Positions 1 to 7,726 are shown, counted from the first letter of the stretch. The stretch is 8,132 nt of DNA from Acidobacteriota bacterium (GCA_021789565.1 JAJYJL010000253.1:585-8716); one strand, 5' to 3'. The notes: generated from the letters alone by a model not told the origin. Numbers and translations: made by a program.

Positions 1-933
1 TATCTGGTAACCGGAGGAGCAGGCTTCATTGGCTGCAACATGATCGGCGAGCTCGTGCGGCGCGGTGAAACGGTCCGCGCCCTGGACAACCTTGCCACCG
101 GCCACATCGAAAACCTGGATACCGTCAGGCAGAAGATCCAGTGGCATGAAGCTGACATTCGGAATCTTGAGAGTATTCGACCCGATTTCAATGGTGCGGA
201 TTATGTCATCCACCTCGCTGCCATCCCCTCGGTGCCGCGCTCGGTCTCAGACCCGTTGACGTCCAACTCCGCCAACATTGACGGTACCTTGAATGTCCTG
301 CTGGCGGCGCGCGACGCCGGGGTAAAAAGGGTCGTGTTTGCAGCATCTTCCGCGGCATACGGCGACCATCCTGCGCTCCCGCGCGTGGAATCGCAGGAAC
401 CGCGTCCGCTTTCGCCCTACGCCTTGACCAAGCTCACGGGTGAGTATTACTGCAAAATCTTTACTCAGGTTTACGGCCTGGAAACAGTTTCACTCCGCTA
501 CTTCAATATCTTCGGGCCACACCAGAGCCCAGACTCGCCGTACTCGGGCGTTCTCTCACTCTTCATCTCGGCCTATATGAACGGCCAGACTCCCACCCTG
601 TTCGGCGATGGCGAGCAGTCGCGCGACTTCACCTACGTTGAGAATGCCGTCGACGCCACCCTGCGCGCCTGTACGGCCCCTGATGCTTCCGGCCAGGTGA
701 TCAATGTCGGGACCGGGGAGCGCCACACGCTGAACGAAACCATCAAAATCCTGGACAGAATTTTTGGCCGGCAGGTCACACCCCGCTTTGACGCGCCGCG
801 TGCAGGCGACGTCAAGCATTCGCACGCTGACATTTCGCTGGCCCGCAAACGGCTGGGTTATGAGCCAGCCGTAGGGTTTGAAGAGGGGCTCAAGAAAACG
901 GTGGCGTGGTTCCGCTCAGATTCCACATCTTAA
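1..933 (+). CDS. NAD-dependent nucleotide-sugar epimerase/dehydratase (5' partial)
   Basis: This is an extended short-chain dehydrogenase/reductase of the UDP-hexose 4-epimerase (GalE/WbpP-like) type, a cytoplasmic enzyme that makes sugar nucleotides for surface polysaccharide. The reading frame is open from base 1 and encodes 310 residues here. The Rossmann NAD-binding motif TGGAGFIG is at residues 4-11, so only a few N-terminal residues lie off the window. The ATG at position 40 falls after this motif and cannot be the real start. The catalytic serine region (AASSAAYG, S116/S117) and the Y-x3-K pair (SPYALTK, Y140 and K144) are present. RYFNIFGP and GDGEQSRDFTYV are conserved substrate-side segments of the UDP-GlcNAc/UDP-Glc 4-epimerase branch. 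The gene ends at TAA 931-933 and looks intact. Exact substrate (UDP-Glc, UDP-GlcNAc or a uronic acid) cannot be decided from sequence alone; a 4,6-dehydratase is less likely. Confidence 0.93.
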   Translation, partial: YLVTGGAGFIGCNMIGELVRRGETVRALDNLATGHIENLDTVRQKIQWHEADIRNLESIRPDFNGADYVIHLAAIPSVPRSVSDPLTSNSANIDGTLNVLLAARDAGVKRVVFAASSAAYGDHPALPRVESQEPRPLSPYALTKLTGEYYCKIFTQVYGLETVSLRYFNIFGPHQSPDSPYSGVLSLFISAYMNGQTPTLFGDGEQSRDFTYVENAVDATLRACTAPDASGQVINVGTGERHTLNETIKILDRIFGRQVTPRFDAPRAGDVKHSHADISLARKRLGYEPAVGFEEGLKKTVAWFRSDSTS

Positions 934-1091
934 ACGCGGAGTTGAGAAGAACCGGCAAGGTACGGTCTCTGGCAATCTCTGCCCGTTTATGATAGCTTTG
1001 CGCCTTTCCGGCCTGGCCACTACCAATCTCGCGCACTCCATTTGAAGCGGCCGGACTGATGATTCTGCGTCCTCATTTCATGGAGGCCCCA
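934..1091 (+). promoter_or_regulatory. Leader of the GH38 gene: ribosome binding site and weak -10 candidate
   Basis: The spacer between the epimerase stop and the GH38 start has no gene. GGAGG at 1082-1086 lies five bases before the ATG at 1092 and is a strong Shine-Dalgarno sequence; it decides that start over the in-frame ATGs at 1059 and 1080. TATGAT at 988-993 resembles a sigma-70 -10 box, but no convincing -35 box lies 16-18 bases upstream, so the promoter is only a guess. I see no clear terminator after the epimerase. Confidence 0.5.
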
Positions 1092-4000
1092 ATGCGTCAC
1101 TTGCGCAAAGCGGTGATCCTGTTTTTCGGCTGCACACTGCCAGTTCTGCTGGCGGCACGCAGTTCTTCTGCTGCCGGGAATACCGTCTGGCAGATTGGAA
1201 CTTTCGACCAGTCGTCTCATGAATTCAACAATAATGCTCCGGTTGGGAAGGCGGATTTCAATCCTGTCTTCACTATTGGAAAGAGTAAAACCAGCGACTG
1301 GCCTGGCCGGCAGCCTGGTTCTGAGAACAAAGCGGAAGGTCTTCGACAGCATCCGTTCACCATTCTTTTTGATTTGCCTTCCAGACCCGCGGGTACTTAC
1401 ACCCTGACTGTCTCTGCGCTTCTATACAACGTCCGTTATCCGCACCTTGAAATTTCCATCAACGGCAGGAAGGGAACGTTCTATTTCCCGCGCAAGCTGA
1501 GTTACCATCCTGGGAATTCCGATTTCTGGTCGCCCATCTACAGCGGCGGCGAGATCAGATTGGTCCTCCCCCATGCGGGGCTGCGCAAGGGGCAAAACGA
1601 GCTGGTTCTAACGGCGCTTGATGATGCCAGTGATCGCCCGGGCGATTCCTGGCTCACCTATGACGCTCTTCGCCTCACGAACTCTGCAGCCCCCGGGAAA
1701 ACGTCGTCGCCCCGGCTCACGCTTAAACCCACCATCTATTACGTTCGCAAGGCTGGAAACCTGGAAGAGGTCACCCAGGTTACCGCGAACCTTGATCGAA
1801 AGGCTCGCCGCGGAACCCTTCGCCTTACCGTTGCCGGCAAGCATTATGATGCCTCGCTTTCTTCAACTCCCGATTTCGGCGAGCAACGATTTGAATTTCT
1901 TGTACCCGAGCTTTCCGGGCCTGCGCCGGCGGAGATCACTTTGCGCGCGAACGGTAAAACCACAAACCGGAAGGTAACGTTCCAGCCGGAGAGGAAATGG
2001 AAGCTCTTCGTGGTGCCACACGAACATCTGGACATCGGATATACCGATTACCGTGGCAAGGTTGCCGAGCTTCACAGTCGCAATCAGGATACGATGCTCC
2101 AGCTTCTCGCAAAAGATCCGGACATGCGCTGGACCATCGACGGCACCTGGATTGTTCAACACTACCTGGCCACCCGCAAGCCTTCTGCGCAGAAGGCATT
2201 TCTGGACCTCGTTCGGAAAGGCCGGATTGGCGTGCCGGCACAATATGCCAACCTGATGACAGGCACCGCCAGCCTTGAGGAGATGATCCGCTCCACTTTT
2301 TATGGGTACCGTCTTCATCAAAAAGAGGGCATCCCGTTTGATTATGTCAATATCACCGATGTCCCCAGCTACACGTGGTCCTATCCCACTATTCTCCACT
2401 CACTTGGCATCCGCTATTTTGCAGCCGCCAGCAACAATGACCGCGCACCCATCCTCCTGTGGGGGAAATGGAATACCAAGTCTCCTTTCTGGTGGGAAGG
2501 ACCGGACGGCAGCAAAGTCCTCATGTCGTACTCGCGGCAATACCTCCAATTGAGCTTCATATGCGAGTTGCCGGCACAGGCCGCCGCCTGCCGCCAGTCG
2601 CTCCCGACTTTTCTGCAAGCGTATGACCGCCCTTCCTACAAGCCGGACGCTGCCTTGATTTACGGCACTCAAGTGGAAAACACTGCATTCGTTTCCGGCG
2701 ATTCAGAATTCATGAAGAAATGGAATGCGGCTTATGCGTATCCGAAAATGATCGTGTCAACCTTTCCGGACTACTTCCGTTACATTGACAAGCATTTTGG
2801 CAGCGAACTGCCAACCGTGACTGGAGACGGAGGTCCCTATTGGGAAGACGGTGAAGGCACCGACGCCCGTTATGCCGCCATCGACCGCCTCAATCAGCAA
2901 CGCGCCCTTACCGCAGAAAAGCTTTCCACGATCGGCTCATACGTGCAAAAGGATGTGGCCGGCGAGCAGGAACAGATCCGAAGGATGTGGCAAAATCTCA
3001 TCCTATACGCAGAACACACATTTACTTACTGGGGTGGTTACAGCAGGCCCAAGAGCGACGAAACCAGGCGGCAGACTTTCAGCAAAAATCAGTTCGTCGT
3101 CAATGGCCGGCAGGAAATCCGCTCTATCCTGGAGCAGTCCCTCAGCCAGCTTGCTGACCAGATCCACATGCCGGCGCCGGCAATCGTAGTTTTTAACGGC
3201 CTGAGCTGGACGCGCAGCGGCTTTGTTGAAACCGACCTGGACGATCACATGCAGATTGAGGAGTATCCGGCCATGAAGGTTGTGCCGGTTGAAATTCTGA
3301 GGCACGGCAATGGATACAATCACGTTCGTTTCCTGGCCCGCGATGTGCCCTCCATGGGATATGAGTGCTACAAAATAGCTCCGGGCAAGTCCGACGAGGC
3401 GTCTTCGGCCGACATAACTTCTCTGCCCGTCAGCAATACTATTGAAAATCAATACTACCGAGTGGTGTTTGATCCTGCTTCCGGCGCCATCAAGAGCATC
3501 TATGACAAACAATTGGGCAAGGAACTGGTAAACCCCGCCGGCCCCTGGCGCGCAAACCAGTACCTTTACGTGACGGGCGGCGAGGGAACCCAGATTGTCT
3601 ACCTGAACAAGGCCCTGCCGGAAGCCAAGCTGGCTATTCACACCTCACGCGAGGGCCACGTAACCAGCGTCCGCAAGACCTCCTACGGAACCATCATGAC
3701 GTATGAAACCAGCGGCATGGACGCGCCAAACATTCAGTCCGAGGTCATTCTCTTCGATCACGAGAAGAAAATTGAGTTCATCAACCATCTGGATAAGCAG
3801 CCCGTTGACCACAAGGAGGCCGTCTACTTTTCGTTCCCCTTCGCCATCGCCCATCCCGACTTTAACTATGAAATCCAGAACGGATGGGTCGATCCCGCCC
3901 GCAATATCCTGAAGGGTGGCGGTCTGGAATGGTTCTCGGTGCGGCACTGGGTGAAGGTGAGCGGGTCAGACTTTTCTGTCGGCCTCATACCGCTGGATGC

Positions 4001-4556
4001 TCCCTTGGTCTGTTTGGGAGATATCAACCGCGGAACGTGGCCCAGAGAGTTCAGGCCGAAAGATGCCACGGTCTATTCCTACGCCCTGAACAATTACTGG
4101 CACACAAATTTTATCCGCGTGCAGCAAGGCCGTTACACTTTTCGCTACGTCCTTACCAGTGGCCACAATCTTTCGCCGGCATCTCTCGGCCGCCTGGGGC
4201 GCGCCGCAATGACTCCGCTCGAACATCAGCAGGTGATCTCAAATGACAAACACGACGATCCGGCGCGGCCGCTCTCGCCTGCGCCTCAGAGTTTCCTCAC
4301 TGTAAGCTCGCCCGATGTGGTGGTTGAGGATTGGAAGAACGCCATGGACGGAAACGGCACCGTTGTGCGCCTGGTCGAGGTCGGCGGCGAGAGCACGACA
4401 ACCAGGCTTACCTTTCCGTTGTTCCACCTGCAACAGGCTTGGACCACCAGCGCCGTCGAGCAAAATCAATCTCCGCTGAAAGTGGAAGGAAATTCTCTCG
4501 AAGTCGCCCTCAGGCCGCATCAGATCATCACACTAAGGGTTGTTATGTCCAATTAG
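1092..4556 (+). CDS. Secreted GH38 alpha-mannosidase-like enzyme with rhamnogalacturonan-lyase-like N-terminal domain
   Basis: Predicted exported glycoside hydrolase of 1154 residues. The start at 1092 is chosen for its GGAGG site and because it yields a standard signal peptide (MRHLRKAV, hydrophobic core, ARSSSA, cleavage near residue 27); an in-frame ATG at 1059 would give 11 more residues. Residues about 33-197 (WQIGTFD, FTIGKSKTSDWP, FDLPSRPAGTYTL, DSWLTYDALRL) resemble the carbohydrate-binding-like domain III of PL4 rhamnogalacturonan lyases. A beta-rich linker domain follows to about 300. The GH38 catalytic domain starts with HEHLDIGYTD (H312, D314, matching the zinc ligands H90 and D92 of Drosophila Golgi mannosidase II). 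D423 in NITDVPSY is the likely nucleophile, 109 residues later (112 in that enzyme), and H642 in AEHTFTYWG is a probable fourth zinc ligand. YWEDGEGTDA (from 583) is conserved in bacterial relatives. From about 784 (ENQYYRVVFDP) runs the GH38 C-terminal beta-sandwich region. Substrate is unproven; retaining alpha-mannosidase activity is the family expectation. Confidence 0.9.
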   Translation: MRHLRKAVILFFGCTLPVLLAARSSSAAGNTVWQIGTFDQSSHEFNNNAPVGKADFNPVFTIGKSKTSDWPGRQPGSENKAEGLRQHPFTILFDLPSRPAGTYTLTVSALLYNVRYPHLEISINGRKGTFYFPRKLSYHPGNSDFWSPIYSGGEIRLVLPHAGLRKGQNELVLTALDDASDRPGDSWLTYDALRLTNSAAPGKTSSPRLTLKPTIYYVRKAGNLEEVTQVTANLDRKARRGTLRLTVAGKHYDASLSSTPDFGEQRFEFLVPELSGPAPAEITLRANGKTTNRKVTFQPERKWKLFVVPHEHLDIGYTDYRGKVAELHSRNQDTMLQLLAKDPDMRWTIDGTWIVQHYLATRKPSAQKAFLDLVRKGRIGVPAQYANLMTGTASLEEMIRSTFYGYRLHQKEGIPFDYVNITDVPSYTWSYPTILHSLGIRYFAAASNNDRAPILLWGKWNTKSPFWWEGPDGSKVLMSYSRQYLQLSFICELPAQAAACRQSLPTFLQAYDRPSYKPDAALIYGTQVENTAFVSGDSEFMKKWNAAYAYPKMIVSTFPDYFRYIDKHFGSELPTVTGDGGPYWEDGEGTDARYAAIDRLNQQRALTAEKLSTIGSYVQKDVAGEQEQIRRMWQNLILYAEHTFTYWGGYSRPKSDETRRQTFSKNQFVVNGRQEIRSILEQSLSQLADQIHMPAPAIVVFNGLSWTRSGFVETDLDDHMQIEEYPAMKVVPVEILRHGNGYNHVRFLARDVPSMGYECYKIAPGKSDEASSADITSLPVSNTIENQYYRVVFDPASGAIKSIYDKQLGKELVNPAGPWRANQYLYVTGGEGTQIVYLNKALPEAKLAIHTSREGHVTSVRKTSYGTIMTYETSGMDAPNIQSEVILFDHEKKIEFINHLDKQPVDHKEAVYFSFPFAIAHPDFNYEIQNGWVDPARNILKGGGLEWFSVRHWVKVSGSDFSVGLIPLDAPLVCLGDINRGTWPREFRPKDATVYSYALNNYWHTNFIRVQQGRYTFRYVLTSGHNLSPASLGRLGRAAMTPLEHQQVISNDKHDDPARPLSPAPQSFLTVSSPDVVVEDWKNAMDGNGTVVRLVEVGGESTTTRLTFPLFHLQQAWTTSAVEQNQSPLKVEGNSLEVALRPHQIITLRVVMSN

Positions 4557-4730
4557 CCCGGCCTTTAGCGGCCGCGGATTCCCATCACCACCGCAGTGGG
4601 GGCTCTCCCCACCAGACTCAGCTAAACATGGGACGCAAAAGCGCCGATTTCTATATGGGGCGATCGTGTCGCTTTGCATCGGGCCCAAACCAGAGATCAC
4701 CCCACAGGGCAGCGCGAAGGGAACAGCCTG
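4557..4730. other. Spacer between GH38 gene and lipoprotein gene
   Basis: No gene is seen. An inverted repeat GTGGGG (4596-4601), loop GCTCT, CCCCAC (4607-4612) lies 40 bases after the GH38 stop. It could form a 6-bp G/C hairpin but no T-run follows, so a Rho-independent terminator is not supported. A purine-rich AAGGGAA stretch (4717-4723) is placed as a ribosome binding site for the TTG at 4731. Confidence 0.4.
4596..4612. repeat. Short inverted repeat (possible weak hairpin)
   Basis: GTGGGG and CCCCAC form a perfect 6-bp stem with a 5-base loop, 40 bases beyond the GH38 stop codon. It lacks a downstream T-tract. It might attenuate or stabilise the transcript end, or be chance in GC-rich DNA. 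Confidence 0.25.
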
Positions 4731-7580
4731 TTGCCACTCTTCCGAAACTCTAAAAGCGCTATCTCCATGGCACTCCTGGCCATGCTAACGGCAAGTTGCG
4801 GCGGCGGAAGTCCGGTGGGGACAATGGCGCCAACTGTCACTGTTGCCCTCTCGCCCCGTAGTGCTTCATTGCTCACCGGCCAGACATTAACCTTCTCGGC
4901 CACCGTAACCGGTTCATCCAATAAGAGCGTCACATGGGCCGTAAATGGAACCGCCGGTGGAAACAGCACCGTTGGCACAATCAGCACGGCAGGAGTGTAC
5001 ACGGCGCCAGACGCTCCGCCGACACCCAACGTGGTAACCGTGAGCGCCACGAGCGTGATTGATTCCAGCGCCAGCACTTCAGCCCACGTCACAGTCGCAA
5101 ACCCTGATCCCACGCTCAATGCCATTTCGCCTGCTAATCTCGCCGCAGGAAGCGCCGATACGACCATCACCCTGAGCGGCGGCGGATTTGCCGCACAGTC
5201 GGTTGCGCAAGCTAACGGCACGGCACTGGCAACAAGCGTTATAAACACCACTCAGTTGACCGCTGTCATTCCATCGGCCTTGCTGGCAATCGCCGGAACC
5301 TTGTCCATAACGGTGGAAAACCCAATGCCAGGCGGCGGAACTTCCACCTCTGAAGCTCTCACGATTTCCATTGCGGTTTCGGTCAGCCCGGTAACGCAGA
5401 CTTTAGACGTTAACCAGTTGCAACAATTCACCGCCACGGTGGCAGGCGCCACCGACCAGAGTGTCTCCTGGGCAGTTGACGGTGTGGCTGGCGGGAATAG
5501 CACAACCGGGACGATCACCACGGCGGGACTTTATACGGCGCCGGGAGTACCGCCGTCTCCGAACTCAGTCACTATCACGGCCACCAGCTCAGCAGACCCC
5601 ACCCAGTCAGCCACCGCGACGGCGACCATCGTCAATCCCGCCCCGGCCCTCTATTCCATCTCACCGGATGCCGCCACCGCCGGTGACCCTGACACCACGC
5701 TGACCGTGGGTGGAGCGGATTTCACCGCACAGTCCGTGGTTTATTTCAATTCGACGGCTCTCGCCACCGTTTATGGGAACGCAGCGCAGGTGACCGCGAC
5801 TATTCCTTCATCGTCGCTGGTCTCGACCGGCACATTCAGTATCATAGTCATCACTCCCGGCCCCGGCGGCGGCACTTCCACTTCACTCAGTTTTTCCGTC
5901 TGGTCCGGCTATCCACGAACCAACGCCGGCGGCGTTCTCAGCGGGACCCCGCCCGCGCTCGCCCAGGTTCCTCACAATGGGACCCTGGTTTCCGCGCTCG
6001 ACTGGACTTCAAAAGACAATCAGGGAGACTCCGAAGACGTAATCTCTGCCGACCACATGATCACGGAGATGGGCATTCCCAACATTGACACCACCGACTT
6101 TGCTACTGCTGCCGTAAATCCTTTCATGGTAGTGGCGGGAGTTCTGAACACGGCTTCGAGCCTGTCGCCGACCGACATCAGCAATCTCACAAGCTACGTC
6201 AATGGCGGGGGAACGTTGTATCTTTGGGAACCGAACGTCAGCGGCTTGCTGACAGCGCTCGGCATCGGTCCGACGGTGAATGATTACAAGATGCTGACCA
6301 ACGAGCAGCGCCCGCTCACTTTTGACACCACGCAGAGCGATCCCATTCTCAAGTACATCAACGCGCCGGAGGAAATCAACTGGGCGCCGTTTTTCCCCCT
6401 CGACGACGTGACGCGCGGATATTCGAACGGTTCGTGTACGTCCCTGGCCACCTGGAGCACAGGAGACTCGGCCGTTTTGCGTTGCGACATCGGGAAAGGG
6501 CGGGCGTACGTTTTCGGCTGGAGGCTGCGGCCCCTGCTGGAATTGCCAGAGCTTCAACTGGGCAACGACACAGGGCCTCAGGGGGTCAACGCCATTGTTC
6601 CTGATTCGGACATCTGCCGCATGATGATGCGGGGGACCTACGAAGCCTATGCCGCGATCCCCCAGGAACGCCAGTGGGCGCCGGGCGGCCATCACGCTGC
6701 GCTGATTATCACCCATGACGTGGACGCCGCCGTTTCTTACCAGAATGTCCCCGCCAGCGTGGATTTCGAGAACGGCCTGGGAATCAAGTCCACGTACCTG
6801 TTCACTACCAGCCCTTACGACAACGGGTGGATCGACGGCATGTACAGCGCCGCCGGCCACCAGGATATCCAGTATGCGCTCAACCATGGATTCGACGTCC
6901 AGGACCACAGCTTCGGGCATTTTCCGGACTTCCAAACGGCCCTTTACAGCCTGACGAATCCACCGTCAGAGACCGCTTCAAATTACCAGCCCATGTTTAC
7001 CCTGGTCACGACCACCCCTTATTGCTGCACCAGCGGCATGAGCGTGGTTGGGGAACTCGGGGTCAGCAAGTGGCTGCTCGAGAATGATTTCAATATACCC
7101 GTCACCACCTTCCGGGCAGGCTATACGGAGATTCCCTCGACGCTGCTCAAAGGACTTTCGGCCACCGGGTACCAGCGCGATCTGAGCTACCTGAATGACT
7201 TGACGCGCGGGGCCTTCCCCTTTGTGACTTTCACTCTCGACACCAGCACAACGCCCACCACCGTGACCACCTACCCCGTCATGGAATACCCCATGTCCAT
7301 CTCGGATGACGTGTCGCCGGCGGCCGGCCTCACCGGTCTGAATACGTCAAACGTCAGCCAGTATGTTGATGCGTGGATGAAGGTCATCCAGTTCAACTAT
7401 GACAATAACGCGCCCACCGTGCTGCTGATTCACCCGGTCGACACCACCGCACGCTTCCAGGCGCTCCAGGAGCTCCTGGCCGCCATCCAGAACCAGGGGC
7501 TGGACATGTGGGTTGGAGACCTCACGACCTTTGCGAAATTCTGGGAAGCCCAGGGAGTGACAGACGCAAACTGGCCCTGA
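4731..7580 (+). CDS. Predicted lipoprotein: Ig/TIG-like repeats, GATase1-like domain and NodB-type polysaccharide deacetylase
   Basis: Predicted surface-anchored protein of 949 residues. I favour the TTG start at 4731: it follows AAGGGAA at a suitable spacing and yields a compact lipoprotein signal (MPLFRNSK, hydrophobic ISMALLAML, then TASC with Cys23, followed by GGG). An upstream TTG at 4674 gives a long hydrophilic leader; the ATG at 4767 leaves a signal with no positive charge. Residues about 34-125 and 212-303 are Ig-like (SVTWAVNG, GTISTAGVYTAP); about 126-211 and 304-390 are TIG/IPT-like (ISPxxxxAG, GGGTSTS). Residues about 407-640 resemble a class I glutamine-amidotransferase-like/DUF4350 fold (LTSYVNGGGTLYLWEP, IGKGRAYVFGW). 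The C-terminal domain has polysaccharide deacetylase motifs: THDVD (D663, D665), DHSFGH (metal ligands H726 and H730), FRAGYTE (R795) and LLIHP (H901). It probably removes N- or O-acetyl groups from a cell-wall or extracellular glycan; the substrate is unknown. The gene ends at TGA 7578-7580. Confidence 0.85.
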   Translation: MPLFRNSKSAISMALLAMLTASCGGGSPVGTMAPTVTVALSPRSASLLTGQTLTFSATVTGSSNKSVTWAVNGTAGGNSTVGTISTAGVYTAPDAPPTPNVVTVSATSVIDSSASTSAHVTVANPDPTLNAISPANLAAGSADTTITLSGGGFAAQSVAQANGTALATSVINTTQLTAVIPSALLAIAGTLSITVENPMPGGGTSTSEALTISIAVSVSPVTQTLDVNQLQQFTATVAGATDQSVSWAVDGVAGGNSTTGTITTAGLYTAPGVPPSPNSVTITATSSADPTQSATATATIVNPAPALYSISPDAATAGDPDTTLTVGGADFTAQSVVYFNSTALATVYGNAAQVTATIPSSSLVSTGTFSIIVITPGPGGGTSTSLSFSVWSGYPRTNAGGVLSGTPPALAQVPHNGTLVSALDWTSKDNQGDSEDVISADHMITEMGIPNIDTTDFATAAVNPFMVVAGVLNTASSLSPTDISNLTSYVNGGGTLYLWEPNVSGLLTALGIGPTVNDYKMLTNEQRPLTFDTTQSDPILKYINAPEEINWAPFFPLDDVTRGYSNGSCTSLATWSTGDSAVLRCDIGKGRAYVFGWRLRPLLELPELQLGNDTGPQGVNAIVPDSDICRMMMRGTYEAYAAIPQERQWAPGGHHAALIITHDVDAAVSYQNVPASVDFENGLGIKSTYLFTTSPYDNGWIDGMYSAAGHQDIQYALNHGFDVQDHSFGHFPDFQTALYSLTNPPSETASNYQPMFTLVTTTPYCCTSGMSVVGELGVSKWLLENDFNIPVTTFRAGYTEIPSTLLKGLSATGYQRDLSYLNDLTRGAFPFVTFTLDTSTTPTTVTTYPVMEYPMSISDDVSPAAGLTGLNTSNVSQYVDAWMKVIQFNYDNNAPTVLLIHPVDTTARFQALQELLAAIQNQGLDMWVGDLTTFAKFWEAQGVTDANWP
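4830..5897 (+). repeat. In-gene tandem duplication: two 534-bp Ig+TIG units
   Basis: The lipoprotein's stalk consists of two consecutive units of about 178 codons (about 4830-5363 and 5364-5897). Matching landmarks are all offset by exactly 534 bases: the SP of the first strand (4851/5385), the W of VTWAV/VSWAV (4935/5469), the I of ISP (5124/5658) and the GGG of PGGGTSTS (5331/5865). The units therefore align without net insertion or deletion between these points, though their codons have diverged. Around the second landmark about 20 of 25 residues agree. This is an Ig-plus-TIG pair duplicated as a block; the likely role is a spacer or binding stalk lifting the catalytic domain from the membrane. 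Confidence 0.85.
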
Positions 7581-7705
7581 TCAGCTTGCCGTTTGCTGGC
7601 TTACGATTGAGTCCTTGAACCTCAAGCTAAGAATGTCACACAACCGGCTGCAGGTGCAGATCCAGCTTCAAAGCTGAGTAAAGAAACGAAATTCAAAGTG
7701 AAATA

Positions 7706-7726
7706 TGGTGCGGAAGGGGGGACTCG
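7706..7726 (-). other. tRNA (Leu-type) 3'-end fragment, putative integration (att) site
   Basis: Read on the - strand these 21 bases map onto tRNA positions 56-76: CGAGT (C56-G57-A58-G59-T60 of the T loop), CCCCC (T-stem 61-65), CTTCCGC (acceptor 66-72), A73 and CCA. The implied 5' acceptor strand GCGGAAG is typical of bacterial tRNA-Leu. The next bases upstream on that strand (GAGAC) do not continue with T54-T55 or a GGGGG T-stem strand, so no full tRNA exists here. Isolated tRNA 3' ends of this length are the usual duplicated core left by tyrosine-integrase elements inserting into tRNA genes. With this orientation the element should lie to the right, towards the intact tRNA. The intact tRNA and integrase are outside the window, so the att assignment is inference. 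Confidence 0.6.

Noticed and set aside
1863..2399. - strand open frame inside the GH38 catalytic region
   Set aside because: It overlaps the zinc-site and nucleophile motifs of the + strand gene and has no protein-like signature of its own.
3003..3641. - strand open frame of 212 codons in the GH38 C-terminal half
   Set aside because: It is fully antisense to conserved GH38 sequence, with no supporting start context or neighbours; treated as a mirror frame.
4697..5251. - strand open frame opposite the Ig/TIG stalk
   Set aside because: The hydrophobic, Ala/Val-rich translation is the expected mirror of Thr/Ser/Gly-rich repeats, so it is not a credible membrane protein.
4830..5897. CRISPR array or satellite repeat
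   Set aside because: The 534-bp repetition is in-frame protein-domain duplication inside a gene, with diverged codons and no short-repeat/spacer pattern.
6009..6935. Long - strand open frame (308 codons) inside the deacetylase gene
   Set aside because: It is antisense to clear domain motifs in the + strand frame and its translation has no recognisable family signature; long mirror frames are common in GC-rich coding DNA.
7663..7676. Palindrome CAGCTT-CA-AAGCTG as terminator of the lipoprotein gene
   Set aside because: The stem is A/T-containing with a very tight loop and no T-run follows on either strand; it is too weak to call a terminator.
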